From the NCBI GenBank assembly GCA_017506865.1, contig JAFCMP010000114.1:124001-188000 (forward strand): a stretch of DNA of 64,000 nucleotides, read 5' to 3'. The notes below the pieces were generated by a model, which ran no database searches, was not told the origin of the DNA, and worked only from the letters and a program-made list of their open reading frames with translations. Positions 21,827 to 34,300 of the stretch are shown one piece after another (the stretch's first letter is position 1; every line of letters starts with the position of its first letter). Origin of the DNA: Tribonema minus. Taxonomy: Eukaryota; Sar; Xanthophyceae; Tribonematales; Tribonemataceae. The position numbers and the translations under genes were made by a program.

Positions 21827-24106
21827 GGCGCCGCGGCGCACACCCGGCGGCGCCGCTGCACCACGCTCTCCGCGGGCAGTGGTGAGCGGCGGCGGCTCGG
21901 CCGGCTAATGCATCGTTTGCGAGGCGTGGTGCTGATGAGGCAGCGCTCAGCAAGTACTGGCTGCCTCCGAATGGCTGCCGGCGATTTGACGCTGCTGCTT
22001 CACGGCTGGCAGGCAGCGTCCAATGCGCAGCGAGCGCTCGTTCATAGGCCCGTTGCGGCGTGCTCTGCCTCCCATCTACACGTAGTGAGCAGCTCGCAGC
22101 TTGTTCATATGCAGTAAGGTACAGGCGCCTCGTGAAGCGGGTGACCAGTCTGCGACGAACATCGCCAGCAGTGTTTTTATTTGCAAATACATGGCCTTGT
22201 GCCCTCTATGTACATGTAAGTCTGCAAATTTGTGTCTATCTGCGCCGCTTCCGTTGGTGCGTGCACGTCGGTGTACGTAGCGCGATGCACGATGCACGCA
22301 GGCGTCTTGAGCATGTCAGTGACGGCGCTGCCGCAGTACGGGTGCATCCCCTGCTGGTCTGTACCTGCATGCCAAGCATTGTCGAGCGTCGCTTCTCAGC
22401 AAAGCAGGAGCTGCATCATTACATTCATTGCATTGCTTGTATGGCAACCTTGGGCGCTGTCCAGCCTGGTGTCATAGTTGTGGTGGCGCATGCACACCTG
22501 CAACTGTGCCGCACCACAAGTTGCTGGTGCATGACGTTTCACCGAATGTAGATGCAGCTGCAGCACCGGCGACTACCTTGCGTCCAATAGCTGCTGCGTG
22601 TGTACCATCAGTCCATGAAGTCGCGGCCATGACATGGAGGTCAGGTAATGCGTTGGCGACGTTGCAACACATGTATGATGTTCCAGGTGAAAGCTTTTGG
22701 TGAAGCAGCAAGAGGCGAATGACACTTGGACGGAGACGGCTGCTCTGCATTTACTGAGTGATGCAGCTTGTACATACACGTGTCTCTGTACAACATGCCC
22801 ATAACTTGCTGCAAACATCAAGGATGCACCGATGCTGCAGCAAACACGTGGCATGCAAGCAATGTGGCGCAAGCACCAGCAGACATCACTGATGCAACGT
22901 CCAATGCAGAAGACGTGCAGCGTCGTGCTGGCATGAGCTTGTTGAGACATGCGCACCGCGAAGGCCATCGCATACATTGCGTGCTGCCCTTGCGCCCTGC
23001 CGCAGCCAGTCTTGTGCCACTCGCGCTGCTGCGGCGCGCCGTCAATGGCCGTGCATACCAAACCCACATGACAGCAGCCACTACTGCGATCGGCGATCGA
23101 AGGCGTGCACGCAGGGGCGCGACGTGAGACATGGACGACACCGTGCATGGGTATTAGTGCTGCCGTCACGCGTCGCCAGCAGGCGAACGCCACTCCGCAA
23201 CCCAGCAGCAGTCACACAGCGTTCTGAGTGCGGATGCTCAACAGCTGCCGCGTGCGCTGCGACGGCTGGCGGCACTACAGCAGCAGCGACTGAGGCATGT
23301 TTCGGAGGTTATATCACGACAACATGAACCGCCCACTCAGTGGCTGTAGCGCAGTGCGCGCGCAGCCCTCCCACACCGCGGCGCTAGCAGCAGCAGCAAA
23401 GCTGCGGGTGGCGCCCGATGCAGCAGCAGCACGACTCAGCAGCAGCCTCATGGCCGCTGCGCAGCGACAGCGCCGTCGTCATCTGCAGCAGCAGAGCCGT
23501 GCTGCTGTGCGTGCGTGCTGCTTTCTGCGCGTCGATGGCTCCACGCGTCACTGCCTACAGCCGTGCCGTTGCCGCTTTCACAAGCCAAAGGCAGCTAGCT
23601 GGGCTGGCTGGGGGGTGGACACGTCATGCGCACACTACTGTAGCAGTCTGCCGCCACCACCGCCCGCAGTCGTTGGACGGCGCTACGGGCATTCAGCCGT
23701 GCACACAGTGCTCAGAGCGCGAGCGACGGAAGACTATATCAGGGCGCCAGCGGCGGAACGCGCCAGAGGCACAGCGCAGTTTGTGGCGTACGCCGTGTGC
23801 CTGCTCGCCGGACACGTGCGCTCATGCAGCTGAGGCGAGGCCGCGCGCGCACGAGCGCAGCGCAGATGAGCACTGGCGGCGGCGGCGGCAGCAGGCCGCA
23901 GGCCGCCTTCGACAGCGCGCGACCGCGCCACCCGACGCGCTTCCGTCACGGCAGCGTGAGCGCGTGCGCCGCTGCGCCGCTCGCACGCGCGCAGCGCATG
24001 CGACGTTGCAGCCCTCCGCCCCGCCGCTGCGCGTCCCCCCGGCGGCCGCCGTCATCACATCGGCACTGTCGCTCACCGCTGCGTCGGGTAGGTAGCAGCG
24101 CGCGGC
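21827..24106. other. Intergenic region between convergent genes
   Basis: Holds the 3' flanks of the Gln-rich gene (plus) and the PZP gene (minus). GC-rich, with many short open frames on both strands but no recognisable domain, tRNA or repeat array. Confidence 0.6.
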
Positions 24107-27100
24107 TCACGCCAGGTGGTGGCGCGCGGCGGCGGCGTGCCGGATGCGCGCGAGCTCGTGCGCCGCGAAGCCGAACGTGCACAGCGGCGGCGGCGCCGCG
24201 GTCTGCGCGCGCACGGGCACGAGCGCCGGCGCGACGAGCGTGACCAGGCGCCTGTGGCCGTTCGGCACCGTGCTCACGGCGGCGACGGCGTGGTGGCCGA
24301 AGACCGGCAGCGCCAGCGGCGGCGGGTGGCAGAAGAGTGGCGCCGCCGCGTCTGCTGCCGCCGCGGCACGCCAGCCTACGGGTTCGGCCTTTGGCGCGTG
24401 TGCGGTCGGCTGCGGCGGCAGGGTTGTGCGGAGGGGCGATGGCGGTGGCGGTGCTGCTGCTGCTGCTGCTGCTGTGACAGTGCTGCTGCGTGCAGTAGGC
24501 GCCGCCGCCACTGCAGTTGCAGGCGGTGCCGCCGTCGCCGTGTGGGCAGCTTTCCTCTCTGGCTTGTTGGGTTTGGCTGCTGCTTTCGGCTGCGCTCCGG
24601 CCGCTGCCGGCGTCGAAGCAGCGGCATCAGCGTCAGCAGCAGCGGCGCCGGCGCCAGCGGCAGCATGCAAGTGCGCTTTCCTCGAGTGTGCAGCGCGCAC
24701 TGCTGGCGCCGGCGCCGCTGCCGCCGCTGCTGCTGCGGGTGACGCCGCTGCGGTGCGGGCCCTGCGGCGAGTGGAACCGAAGCGTTGCTGGCACGTCAGA
24801 GTGGAGCTCTGCATCTGCGGTGCCATCAGGGCTTAGGATGACACAACGTGTTGGACGGCGAACGTGACCAGCTAGGCAGCGTCCAGTGGGCAGCACATTT
24901 GTGGTCTGCAATCAGGCGCCACGCACGCTGGCCTACGCTCATGTAATGGCGCGCCCATCGTGGGTGTGCACAGCGGTTTGTACTTCAAGTGTAGTCAGCA
25001 GCTGTGCTCATGTATAGTCCGCAGTGCCCAAAACGCAGGCTCAGGCACATTTGTCTCGCGTGCGCGCTGTCCGAACCGTTTGTGGCCAACGCATGCGATT
25101 CCTCCCTTGTACGGCGTGCACAGAACAGGTGCCCGACCCGCGCGGCCACAGCTGCGGACACGGTCCGCGCACCCACTAATGACCTCGCAGGCAACATCAA
25201 CGCAACAGCGCAAAGAGCTTTGGGCTCCCCGTTACGCCTTCGACGAAGCGCAACACCGACTGCGGCCGGTGCAGTCGACAGGCGGCCGCCGGCTGCCGTG
25301 TGCGCATGATACAAATTGCCGCTTCAAACGCAGAGATGCAACCAAAGTGCTAGCGGCGCCGCACCTGGGCGGCGGACGCCCCGCCTTTGTGGGCGTTGCC
25401 GCGCGCACCGGTGGCTGCGCTTTGGCCAGCGGCGCAGCCTTGGCCGCCGCCGCCGCCGCGCCAGCCGCAGCGTCGCTCACGCCCTTCTGTGGCTTGTCCG
25501 CCGCAGCGGGCTTGCGCTGCGGACTCGGCGTCGCGGCGCGCTGCTGCTGCTGCTGCTGCTGCTTCCTGCCGGGCAGCGCCGCTTCACTGCCGCCGGCACT
25601 GCGCTCCTCGCCGGCGGCGCTGCCAACACTGCTGCCGCTGCGCCGCCCGGGCTTTGTGGCCGCCGCCTCGGCTGCGCTGCCGCCTTTGGGCCCCTGCGCT
25701 GCCGCTGCCGCCATGGCTGGCGCCGCTGCCGTCTTCGCCATAGTGGCCTTTGCTGCTTTCTCAGATGCCGCGTCGACTGCTGAAGCCGGCGCTTTTCCCG
25801 CCGTCAATGACTTCGGCGCCTGCTTCACGCCGGCTGGCGCCTCTGGCTGCTTTGCCGCCGCCGCCGCCGCCGCCACGGCTTTCGCAGCGGGCTTCCGCTC
25901 CGCCACCGCCGCCGCCGCCGCCGCCGGTGCAGCCGCCGCCGGCTGCTTCTGCTTGCCCCCCGCCGCTACCGCCGCCGCCGTCATCGGCGCCGCCGGCGCC
26001 GCCGCTGCCGCCTCCGGCTTGCTTTCCGCCTCCAGGGGCTCTGCGTATGCGAGGCCGGCGGCGCGCACCCAGCGCACCTCCGCCTCGTCCGCGCGCGCGT
26101 CGTCGGCGCCGCGCAGCGACACGCAGTACGCGCCGCTGGCGGCGTTGTAGAACGTCACGGCGCCCTCGCGCATGGTCGCGGCGGCGGCGGCGACGGCGGC
26201 GGCGGCGGCGGTGCCGGCACGCGGCGCGAAGCGCGCGCGCTTGCTGGCGCGGTACGCCTCGCTGATGGGCTGGCCTGCAGCGCGTGTTGGTATATGCGCG
26301 GGGGAGAGGGGGGGTGGGCACAGGTGCACGCAGGGCGCGGCCATGTCAGTTATCAGATTGTGGAGCGAGGACACATGCGCGCCGCTCGGCGCGGAAAGTG
26401 CGGCCATGCAGTGCACAGCTGAGCCACTACCGCGCGCATGCAGATGGAGCGTGCCAATACCGCTGGTACAGGCCGGTCGGCACGCATGAAGAGTGTCGTT
26501 GTCATGCACCACGTTCGTGCGCTAGTCGCAGACGACCGCTGCTTTGGCGCGTTGTGCCGCTGCAGATGCGCCTACAGGGACCAAGCCAGGTGAACTAGGC
26601 TCAGCACAGTAGTAAGCAGACGGGCAAAGATGTCACATGGCGGGCGCAAGTGCGAGCATCTACGAGAGGCATCGCAGTGTGACGCGCGGGCCCAACTCAT
26701 GCGGCGCGCATACGCAACAACGCACACGCGCGCGCTGTACGCACCCGTTGTTGACCAGTGCACCTGCTTCCCGAGCAGCTGCAGCGGGTCGCGCGCTGCT
26801 TCGCCACCCCCGCCGCCGCCACCGCCGCCGCTGCCGCTGCCACCGCCACCGCCGTCGCTGCTGCCAGCGCCACCGCCGTTGCTGCTGCCGCCGCCCGACT
26901 CCGCGTGCTCCGGGCAAAGGGTGCGCCAGAACCGGTTGTCCGTGCCATCAGGCGGCGGTATCGCGGCGCAATCGGCCAGCAGGCCGCACATTGGGTGGAA
27001 CGCGTTCTTGCACTTGGCGTAGCAGTCCACAACGGCGCCGGCCTGTGCGCATGAGGCGGCGGGCACGTCAACTTCAATGATCAAACCGACATGCAAGAGG

Positions 27101-29415
27101 CGCAGAGGGTGAAGAGTGCAGGCACAAGGAATGCTGTCGCGCAAGAGGCGCTGTCAAGAGGGCCACGAGCGCTTCCGCGCGCGTAATGCACAGGTGGCAA
27201 ATCTGAAGGTGCCGCGGCTCGCAGGAGGGCAGCGGCGGCGGCACGTGCGCATGCAGCGGTGCTCCTACATGCACATCCGTTGAGGACCACCATAGCTTGA
27301 GCATCACCACCCTATCGCCTCGCAGAGGACCGTCAGTATGCCGCGCCCGCAGCTCATGCACCGCGCTGCGGTTTCGCATGGCGCTCTGCAGCCGCAGCAG
27401 CGGCGCGCCATTCAAGTCTCCACCTGTCGCTGAGCAGCGGGTAGGGCATGTGCTGAACGCCGCAATGTGATGTACGAAACCCCCGCTTTGTCTGCGCGTT
27501 TGGCGCCGGGGGCGCGCGCGCACTGGCGACCGACGCTGCTGCCTGTGACCAAGCGCCGTCAGCGCCGGTGGCGGCAGCTGCAGCGGCAGCGCTCACCTTG
27601 GTCCCGCATATGGAGCACCTGCGCGTGAAGCGCGACGCCAGCGCCGTCCCGTTGCCGCGCAGCTTCTGCACCTCGCCGCGCTTGTTGATGACCGCCACGG
27701 GCTCCAGGGCGTCGGAGTCCACGAACCTGCGGCAGCGGCGGCGCGCGCGGCGCGCGGGCGGCGCGCAGGCGGCGGCAGCGTCAGCGTGATGCGCAGGTTT
27801 CCGTGTTGCCTGGGGGAGGGGGTTAATAATCCAACAAGCGACCGCGCGCGCTTGTGCGCCCTCAACAGGACAACAGCATCCCCGCTTTGCGGCGGCGTCC
27901 GTACACTAGAGACACCGGGCACTGCGCTGAGCGGCGTGCACTGGGGCGCTGGGGCAGCGCCGCCCTCAAATGCACGCACACGCGCGCACGCGTCGCCGCC
28001 GCTGCTTGAGACACGGCACTAATCGCAGGCGCATGTATTATCGCAGGCGTCTTGTTTCCGTGCGAGCGCGGATGAGCTCGCGGGGCAGCAAGCCCAGCGC
28101 CCCTCGCGCGCCGCCCCCCTGCCGCAACAGGACAGCCACCAGCATCCGATCACGCCGCCCCCCTGCACATTATCTTCGCCGACGTGGTTCGCATGACAAG
28201 ACAGGATAACGCTCCCCCTCCCCCCCCCCCCTCTGCTGCGCTGCGCACCTGACGGCGGGCAGCCAGCGCGCGCACGTCACGTGCGCCCACGCCGACGGCC
28301 GCGACCAGTCCTCCTCCGCGTCCACCACGCACGGCTTGAGCGCGCCGCCGCGCACCGGGCAGAACACGCAGCGCAGCTGCGCACGGGGGGGCGCGCCCGC
28401 CGCCGCCGCTGCCGCCGCCGCCCCCTCAGGCGCCGCTGCATCCGCCGCCGCCCCCGCCGCTGCGGGGGCGGGGGAGTCGGCGGAGGCACGTGCGGGCGCC
28501 GCCGCGGCTGCTGCGCCGTCGCGGCACGGCGCGCAGTGCCAGGGCCCGTCCGTAACCACCTGCACGCCGTAGCACTTCTGGTGGACGCCAATCTGCGGCG
28601 GGGGGGGGGACGGGGGGGGGTGAAGGGCGGGAGGCATCTAATGAGGTGTTGCTGTCACGGGCCGCACGGCGATCCATGGCGATATCTGCCGAAGCTTCGT
28701 ACTGTGATGCGCTGTCGATTGGGGCGGGGCGGGCAGCTGGCACTGTGGACAGCATGTGCTGCACACAGGGGAGAACTGGCAAGCTCCGTGGAGGGCAGCG
28801 ACGTGCGCGCTTCATTCCGCAGGCAGCACGCCGCAGGCATCATGCCAAAGGTATCGCAAGCGATACAATTGAAATGTGCGCACAGCGGCAGCGGGGGCCT
28901 ACTATGATGAGGGGAATTCATGGACTGCTCGCAAGTCTGCACAATGCGTGCGCGCGGCCGGCACTCACGTCGCACGCGTCGCAGTGGACGATCTGGTTGT
29001 CCGGCTCATCGCCCTTCAGGCACACAGCGCACACAGAGCTCTCCGCAGCGCTGCGCGCTGCCGCATTCAGATGCCGCTGCTGCCGCGCCGCTGCCTTGCC
29101 CGCCCCACGCCCGCCCCCCCTGCCGCCGCCCCTGCTGCCTCCTCTGCCCCCCCGCGTGCCGCCCCCCCTCCGAGCGCCGCCGCTGTCGCCGCCGCCGCCA
29201 CCCTTGCCGCCGTTGCGGCCAGTGGTGCTGCTGCTGCTGCCGTCACCAGCATCGGCGACTTTGCCGGTGCTGCTGCTGCTGCTGCCGTTTGCAATGCTGC
29301 CGTCGACGCTGCCTCCGCTGCCTACGGCGAATGCGCTTCTCTTGTTCCGGCCAGCGGCGCTTTCGGCGCCGGCGCTGCTGATGGCAGCGTCGCTGCTCGT
29401 GCGCTTCCGCTTCAT
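24107..29415 (-). CDS. PZP-module chromatin reader (PHD, zinc knuckle, extended PHD), BRPF/JADE/AF10-like
   Basis: Probable histone H3-tail reader of a chromatin complex. Exons in transcription order: 29415-28969, 28592-28249, 27726-27597, 27042-26745, 26274-25365, 24761-24107 (TGA). Phases agree; 927 residues. Start is ATG 29415; an acceptor-like CCTGCAG near 29491 allows an upstream exon. The N-terminus has a basic KRKR patch and RGG-like repeats. The C4HC3 PHD is CAVCLKGDEPDNQIVHCDAC then IGVHQKCYGVQ and WHCAPC, split exactly between exons 1 and 2. After an Ala-rich linker comes the knuckle (LRCVFCPVRGGALK, WAHVTCARWLPAV). The extended PHD follows: CSICGTK joined across an intron to AGAVVDCYAKCKNAFHPMCG and LCPEH. 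All zinc ligands appear present. The long C-terminus is Ala/Lys-rich, with a possible Tudor-like stretch VTFYNAASGAYCVSLRG. Which PZP subfamily it belongs to is undecided. Confidence 0.9.
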
Positions 29416-30248
29416 GCCGGCACCGCCAACGGGGCGCGCCTTTAAGGGCTGCGATGGCTGCGCCGCGGCGGCTGCGGGCGTGCGCTTCACTGCAGGCGAG
29501 CGTGCCTTTGCGCCTGGGGAGGCGCGGACAAAATTGAGGGTACCGTCTCATAAAAAATCAATCAGGCCCATGATTTATAAGCAAGTGCTCTTGAGGAGTA
29601 GGGACAGGGATAAAGTGCCTGTACTGCAAGCAGGGCACAAAGGGTGGGGTGCGTTGATGTTTGGGCGACTTTGAAGCATGGCGAACACCACCACTCAGTG
29701 GCTGGCATCGGTAGACAATACTGGACTCTCAAAAGGTTCAAGTTCCTTCCAAGGTGCTGTCTGCTCTGTGACCTGTGGCCTACTCACATACTTCAATTCT
29801 GCAACGCTCGCACCGACGGATCAGCCGGCTGTGGGCGGCAGTATGAAAAATAAGAGGTCAGTTACGACATAATTTACAACAAGTCAAATGTATTTGATAT
29901 TATTTGTTTGATTGGTCAAGCCAACACAAAGACTAAAAGTTGTAAATAATAACAAATGTTTCGCGTTCAAGCCAAAGCCCAAAACTAAGATTGGGGATTT
30001 ATTAGCTGTGTAGTTGCTTTGGTAAAAAGTTAAGCCAATCTGGGTCAATTGAAACAAGCGCAGATCCTTGCAAACCTTTGCGCAAACAAGAACAAGGAGA
30101 CCAATGCAGCATGCTGACATATCCCGCCCTTTGCTGGGCACCTGAGCAGCAGCAACAGCAGCAGCCTCGCTGTGCAGCGCAGCATCTCTTTGTCGAAAAC
30201 CTATCTTCTGATAGCGATAGTAACAACGTCTGTGCGTATTCAGCTGCG
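29416..30248. other. Intergenic region upstream of the PZP gene
   Basis: No gene is established here. A 64-codon plus-strand frame (29678-29872, starting MANTTTQWLASVDNTGLS) has an ordinary amino-acid mix and an ATG in good context (AGCATGGCG), but nothing else supports it. From about 29870 the sequence becomes AT-rich. Confidence 0.45.
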
Positions 30249-30813
30249 CTATAAAATGAAAATTCTGCTGACGATGTGCATGGTTTGTTGTGCATGTGTG
30301 AATGCCCCCCTGCAGTGCACAGAAAAGAAGGATATAACGGGCGTAGTTGCATTGTTGTGCACACGAGGAAAGGGCGCGGCTGCAGCTAGTGAGCACAATG
30401 GAACTCACAGAAAGTCCACCCCAATCATTGACAAGATGGTAGTGACGACCATGAGGCTGACAACGCAGCTGGGCAGTGCTCCCTGCATTTCGCTGAAGAG
30501 CATCTTTGTTATCCGTAGATGGCCAGAATAAACGACGGGCGCTTGATATCGCCATGAGTTGAGCGCTGGTACACAGCGCGTTCGCACTCGGACCACATGA
30601 TGGTGTCTGTCACAGCACATGTTTCATGAGCCCAGTGGATGAAACGCATCGAGAATGCGACTGCGAGGCACCTGATGATCCTGTGAGTCGGACGGGGATG
30701 ACCTCTGCATCGCTAAAGGTCTCAAACTCCTCGATGGTGAACTCCTCGCCGTCGCCGTCATCCATTGCTGCGTCCGCCTCGCTGCTGTCGCCCTCATCGT
30801 CAGTTCCCGGAGC
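30249..30813 (-). CDS. C-terminal exons of an unidentified acidic membrane-type protein (5' end unresolved)
   Basis: Three minus-strand segments join in phase through good GT-AG sites: 30813-30672 (acceptor TTTTTCAG, donor GTGCCT), 30541-30409 (donor GTGAGT) and 30309-30249 (acceptor TGCACTGCAG, ending TAG). The first is strongly acidic (DDEGDSSEADAAMDDGDG, then FTIEEFETFSDAEVIPVRL). The second gives a basic stretch and a likely membrane helix (ALPSCVVSLMVVTTILSMIG). The last ends HIVSRIFIL. An in-frame ATG at 30765 could be the start, but the open frame extends upstream to the acceptor. I considered a voltage-gated channel S5 segment for the hydrophobic exon; the short remaining tail argues against it. 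Function unknown. Confidence 0.4.
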
Positions 30814-31340
30814 CTGAAAAATAGCAGAAAAAAGGCAACCAAAGGCACGAAGTTGAAGATCGCACCGGCAGATTCGCAGATTGGCATCTGCCCTTCGCAA
30901 CTTGATGCTTGATGCATATCCAACGGCTACTATACGACCCTGCGCACTGCAGTCCTGCAGCGGCAGTCGGTCTTCTTTCTCTGTAGAGGATTGTTCAAAT
31001 TCAACATGTGCACCAGCACGCTTGCACTGACCTGCATGCTGGCGCGAATCCTGGTGCAGCAACACTCCCTGTCCTACCAAATTGGTTTCTCGATTCTGTC
31101 CTTGCTTCCTTTGATAACCCGTGGAGTAAGAGTGGATCCACACACAACCCTGACCCTTAACCCCCCTAAGCAACTGAGCGCTGCTTCAACAGGTGACGAT
31201 GGCCCACTCAGCTCGGATGGCACACTCTCCCCTTTTTCCTGATGAACGGTAGCTCAAGATGATGAAGTTCAACAACAACGTGAAGTTGAAGCTGAAGTCT
31301 CTGCCAACAGAGAGGAGGGCGAGAGGGGGGGGGGGGAAGA

Positions 31341-31366
31341 GGGAGAGAGAGAGAGAGAGAGAGAGG
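31341..31366 (+). repeat. (GA)n tract just upstream of an ATG
   Basis: Pure GA dinucleotide run ending 7 bp before the ATG at 31374, preceded by a G run (31325-31336). GAGA-type tracts can act as promoter elements; here that is only a positional inference. Confidence 0.7.
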
Positions 31367-31373
31367 GTCAGTT

Positions 31374-34300
31374 ATGGAGTCTTTTCTGTCGTTGCCGCCC
31401 ACAGGGGATGGGCGTACGAGCCGGAAGCGGCAACAACTGTCAGCGACAATATCGGCTACAGTGGCAGAGGGGGAGGCGCGGGATCCCAGCCTTGCGCCAC
31501 TGCAGGAAATTGTGCGGGAGCAATGGCTTTCCCGCAAATCGCAGCGGCTGGACGTCGCGGCTGCTGCGACTGCCCTGACAGTCACACAGGCATCCGACCT
31601 CGGAGGCCATGGCCTTGTGGAGATCAGGGCGCAGACCGAGGGGCAGGTGAGCAAATCGATTCGGATCTTGCACTGCAAATGGCGGAGCATCCCACATGAT
31701 GGCGTCGCTGCATGTTTGCTGATGCAATTCCCAACTGCAGCTTCACTGCTCATGCAAAGCCCAAATGCTGCTGTTGATGACTGGTTGGGCATCTGCAGTC
31801 TGCGGGTGCACGATGTACACATGATTATCAGATCTTTTGCACGTGAAGGCCAAAACGTGCATTCAATGTCTTGAACATCTATGACACAGTTGATTTGAAT
31901 CATGTCGAACAACCCTTACAATGCAGGCATCAACTGGAACAGCGGCTTTCCGACCAAAGATTGCAAAGATCCATATCAAAAGCTTCTGGCGGATAGCTCA
32001 TTATAAAATGAACTGTGGTTCACAGCGCCCGCAACAGTAACTGTTGTAAATTACTCATTCTCACACGTCGCATCACCATGCCATCCTTGCAAAAGATTTG
32101 GCAGAACGCTACTCCTGCTCTCTCGCTCCGCTGACACATTCTGCCTTGTGAATGTGCAGGCCGCTGGCTATGCCTCGCAAGCGCAAGCCGCGGCGGCGGG
32201 TGCTCAGCCACCACCTGCGCCGTCGGAGACATCTGCCGCCGCCGCAGCACCCGCAGCACCCGCACCACAAATCGCACCAGCCTGTGATCGCCCTCGCCGC
32301 GCCAAGGCAGTGGCCGCTGTCGCCGCCGCCGCCGCCGCCGCCCGTGCCGACACCGCCACCAGATCCGCCGCCGTCGACGTTGCCGCCGCCGCCGACACCG
32401 CCGCCATCGATGCCGCACTGCAGGAAGCCGACGTACACCGCGCCTGCATTTCCGCCAGCCTTGCCGCCGCAGGGTCGGACGGCACCATCACACTGTTGCC
32501 GCACAACAGTAAGGACGGTGAAGGGCGCATCGCGTACTTTTAGACGCGAGCGGAGGCGGTCGCCTTCATCAAGAACAACCACGGCACCTTCGGCGGCGTC
32601 CCGCCCTGTCTGGACACCGTCCGCGCAGCGGCACTCAACAAGCTTTACGAAGGCGTCAACCCCATGCAGCTCCTGCTCGACGCCCACCACGGCGGCTACG
32701 CAATCGCCACGCGCAGCGCCGTGCGTAGCGACGGGAGCTGCAGCCCGGAGGTAGTTCTGGACCTTCGTTTGGAGCTGCGGCGGCGCGGCCGCGGCGGCAG
32801 CGGTACCGACTTCGTGTGCACGTGGGCTCAACTCCACCGCCATGAGCAGTCCGGCGATGGGCCGACAGATGAATGCGTCTTCGGCCCCATCGAGGAGGTA
32901 CTCTGCGGCGAGCCTGGCGTCGTGGTGCCGTTGCACCGCAGACGCGACGGCCTGAAGACGAGGGGATCTGGCGCTGTCGTGGGCCGCACCGCTGGCTCCA
33001 AGGCCGTCAAGGACGCACGGCGCGACGCAGCTGCGACCGTTGAGCGCTTCACGGGGCTCGACCACTTAAGCACCGATGAACTCGTGGCGCAGGCGGCACT
33101 GCGCTGCGCATACACGGTGGAAGGCGTACCGGTGGCGGCAGCGCAGCAGCATGTGCGGGCGGAGCTGGACGCGCGGCTGCTGCCTGACGGCCGCAGCCGC
33201 CTTGTGCCCGGCAAGCTGAAGGTGGCAGTCGCGTGCCTGATGGACGAGGCGGTTGCCAGCGCGGCCCACGCGGCGCAGGATTGGGTGATGCTGCCGGGCA
33301 ACGTGGCATGGTGCCCACGTGCCGGCTGCACGCGTCAGCGGCTGCCGCTCCGGCTGCTCGTGGCGGAGAGCAGGATGGGGGAGTGGTCAGCGCCGGCAGG
33401 CTACTTCCTGCAGACCAGCAGCGACGGCAACGTCAAGTTCACCACCATAGATCTTCAGACGTGGTGCCGCGCCGCTGTGTCGCAGGAGTGGTGCGGGCCG
33501 CTCTTTGACGCGGCGACATGCGTCTACTTCAAGACGGCGTCGGACGGCAGCGGCGACCACTCCTGGCAGCAGGAGCAGCCTGCAGATGACCTGGGTGAAA
33601 AGGAGCTGTGCATACGGGAGCTGCTGTGGCACGTGCTGCTGCACGGCGTCGTGGACCTGCACCCCCAGACCAAAGGGCACGGCGGGGCGAAGCACAGTGT
33701 CATCTACCGGCAGGGGGGGGGGATTGGCACCTTGCAGGCGCAGGGATCACGTAATGGTGAGCGTCATTTGTGTGTTCTTTGTGCTGTGTCTTGGTGCTGA
33801 ACAAGATAAGCAGTTGAGGTGACATGCGGTATGAGAGCACCACCAGTATTCAACACAGGCGCTGTGCTTGCGCAGATGCCTTATCAGCAGTGCTCAACAT
33901 GTGATCAAGGGGGGGGGGGGGGGGAGGCAGGTACGTTGTGCTGCAGAACACCAGTTTTCATAGCACTTGAGGTTGTGAGGGTCGGAGTGCTTGTGGTGTA
34001 GGCGAACCGCTGTGTGTGCCGGACACAGGCGCCAAAGGTATATCGATCTGCACCTTGCTCAGCGCTGTTGCACGCCACCTGCAGCAGTGCTCAACACGCG
34101 CTGTCGCCAGGCGCATGCTGTCGCAGTCGGGAACTTTGAGCCTTGACTGGGTTTCTGGTCGTGAACTCTGGCGCGTCACCTCACTCAAAATGCTGCCGCT
34201 GCCGCTGCTGTTGGAGCGCGTGCGGCTCTTAGGGTTAGGGTTAGGGTTAGGGCTGGTTTGTCTGATGAGCGGAGGCAGCGGCAGCAGCAGCGCTGGCGGA

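Noticed and set aside
20390-21841. Several other long frames (poly-Ser, poly-Ala, poly-Leu) across the repeat region
   Set aside because: Trinucleotide repeats stay open in all frames; only the frame with sensible non-repeat islands was kept.
24144-24836. Plus-strand alanine-rich frames over the PZP gene
   Set aside because: Shadows of the minus-strand Ala-rich coding exon; the conserved zinc motifs are all on the minus strand.
30409-30541. Voltage-gated channel S5 helix
   Set aside because: ALPSCVVSLMVV resembles an S5 segment, but the next in-phase exon stops after 19 codons, leaving no pore or S6.
32152-32754. Proline-rich frame starting MPRKRKPRRR with a 35-nt intron at 32509-32543 that would remove the TAG
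   Set aside because: Phases would fit, but the intron is implausibly short and the alanine-rich frame joins exon 1 in phase and reads as ordinary protein up to the stop. Kept only as an alternative.
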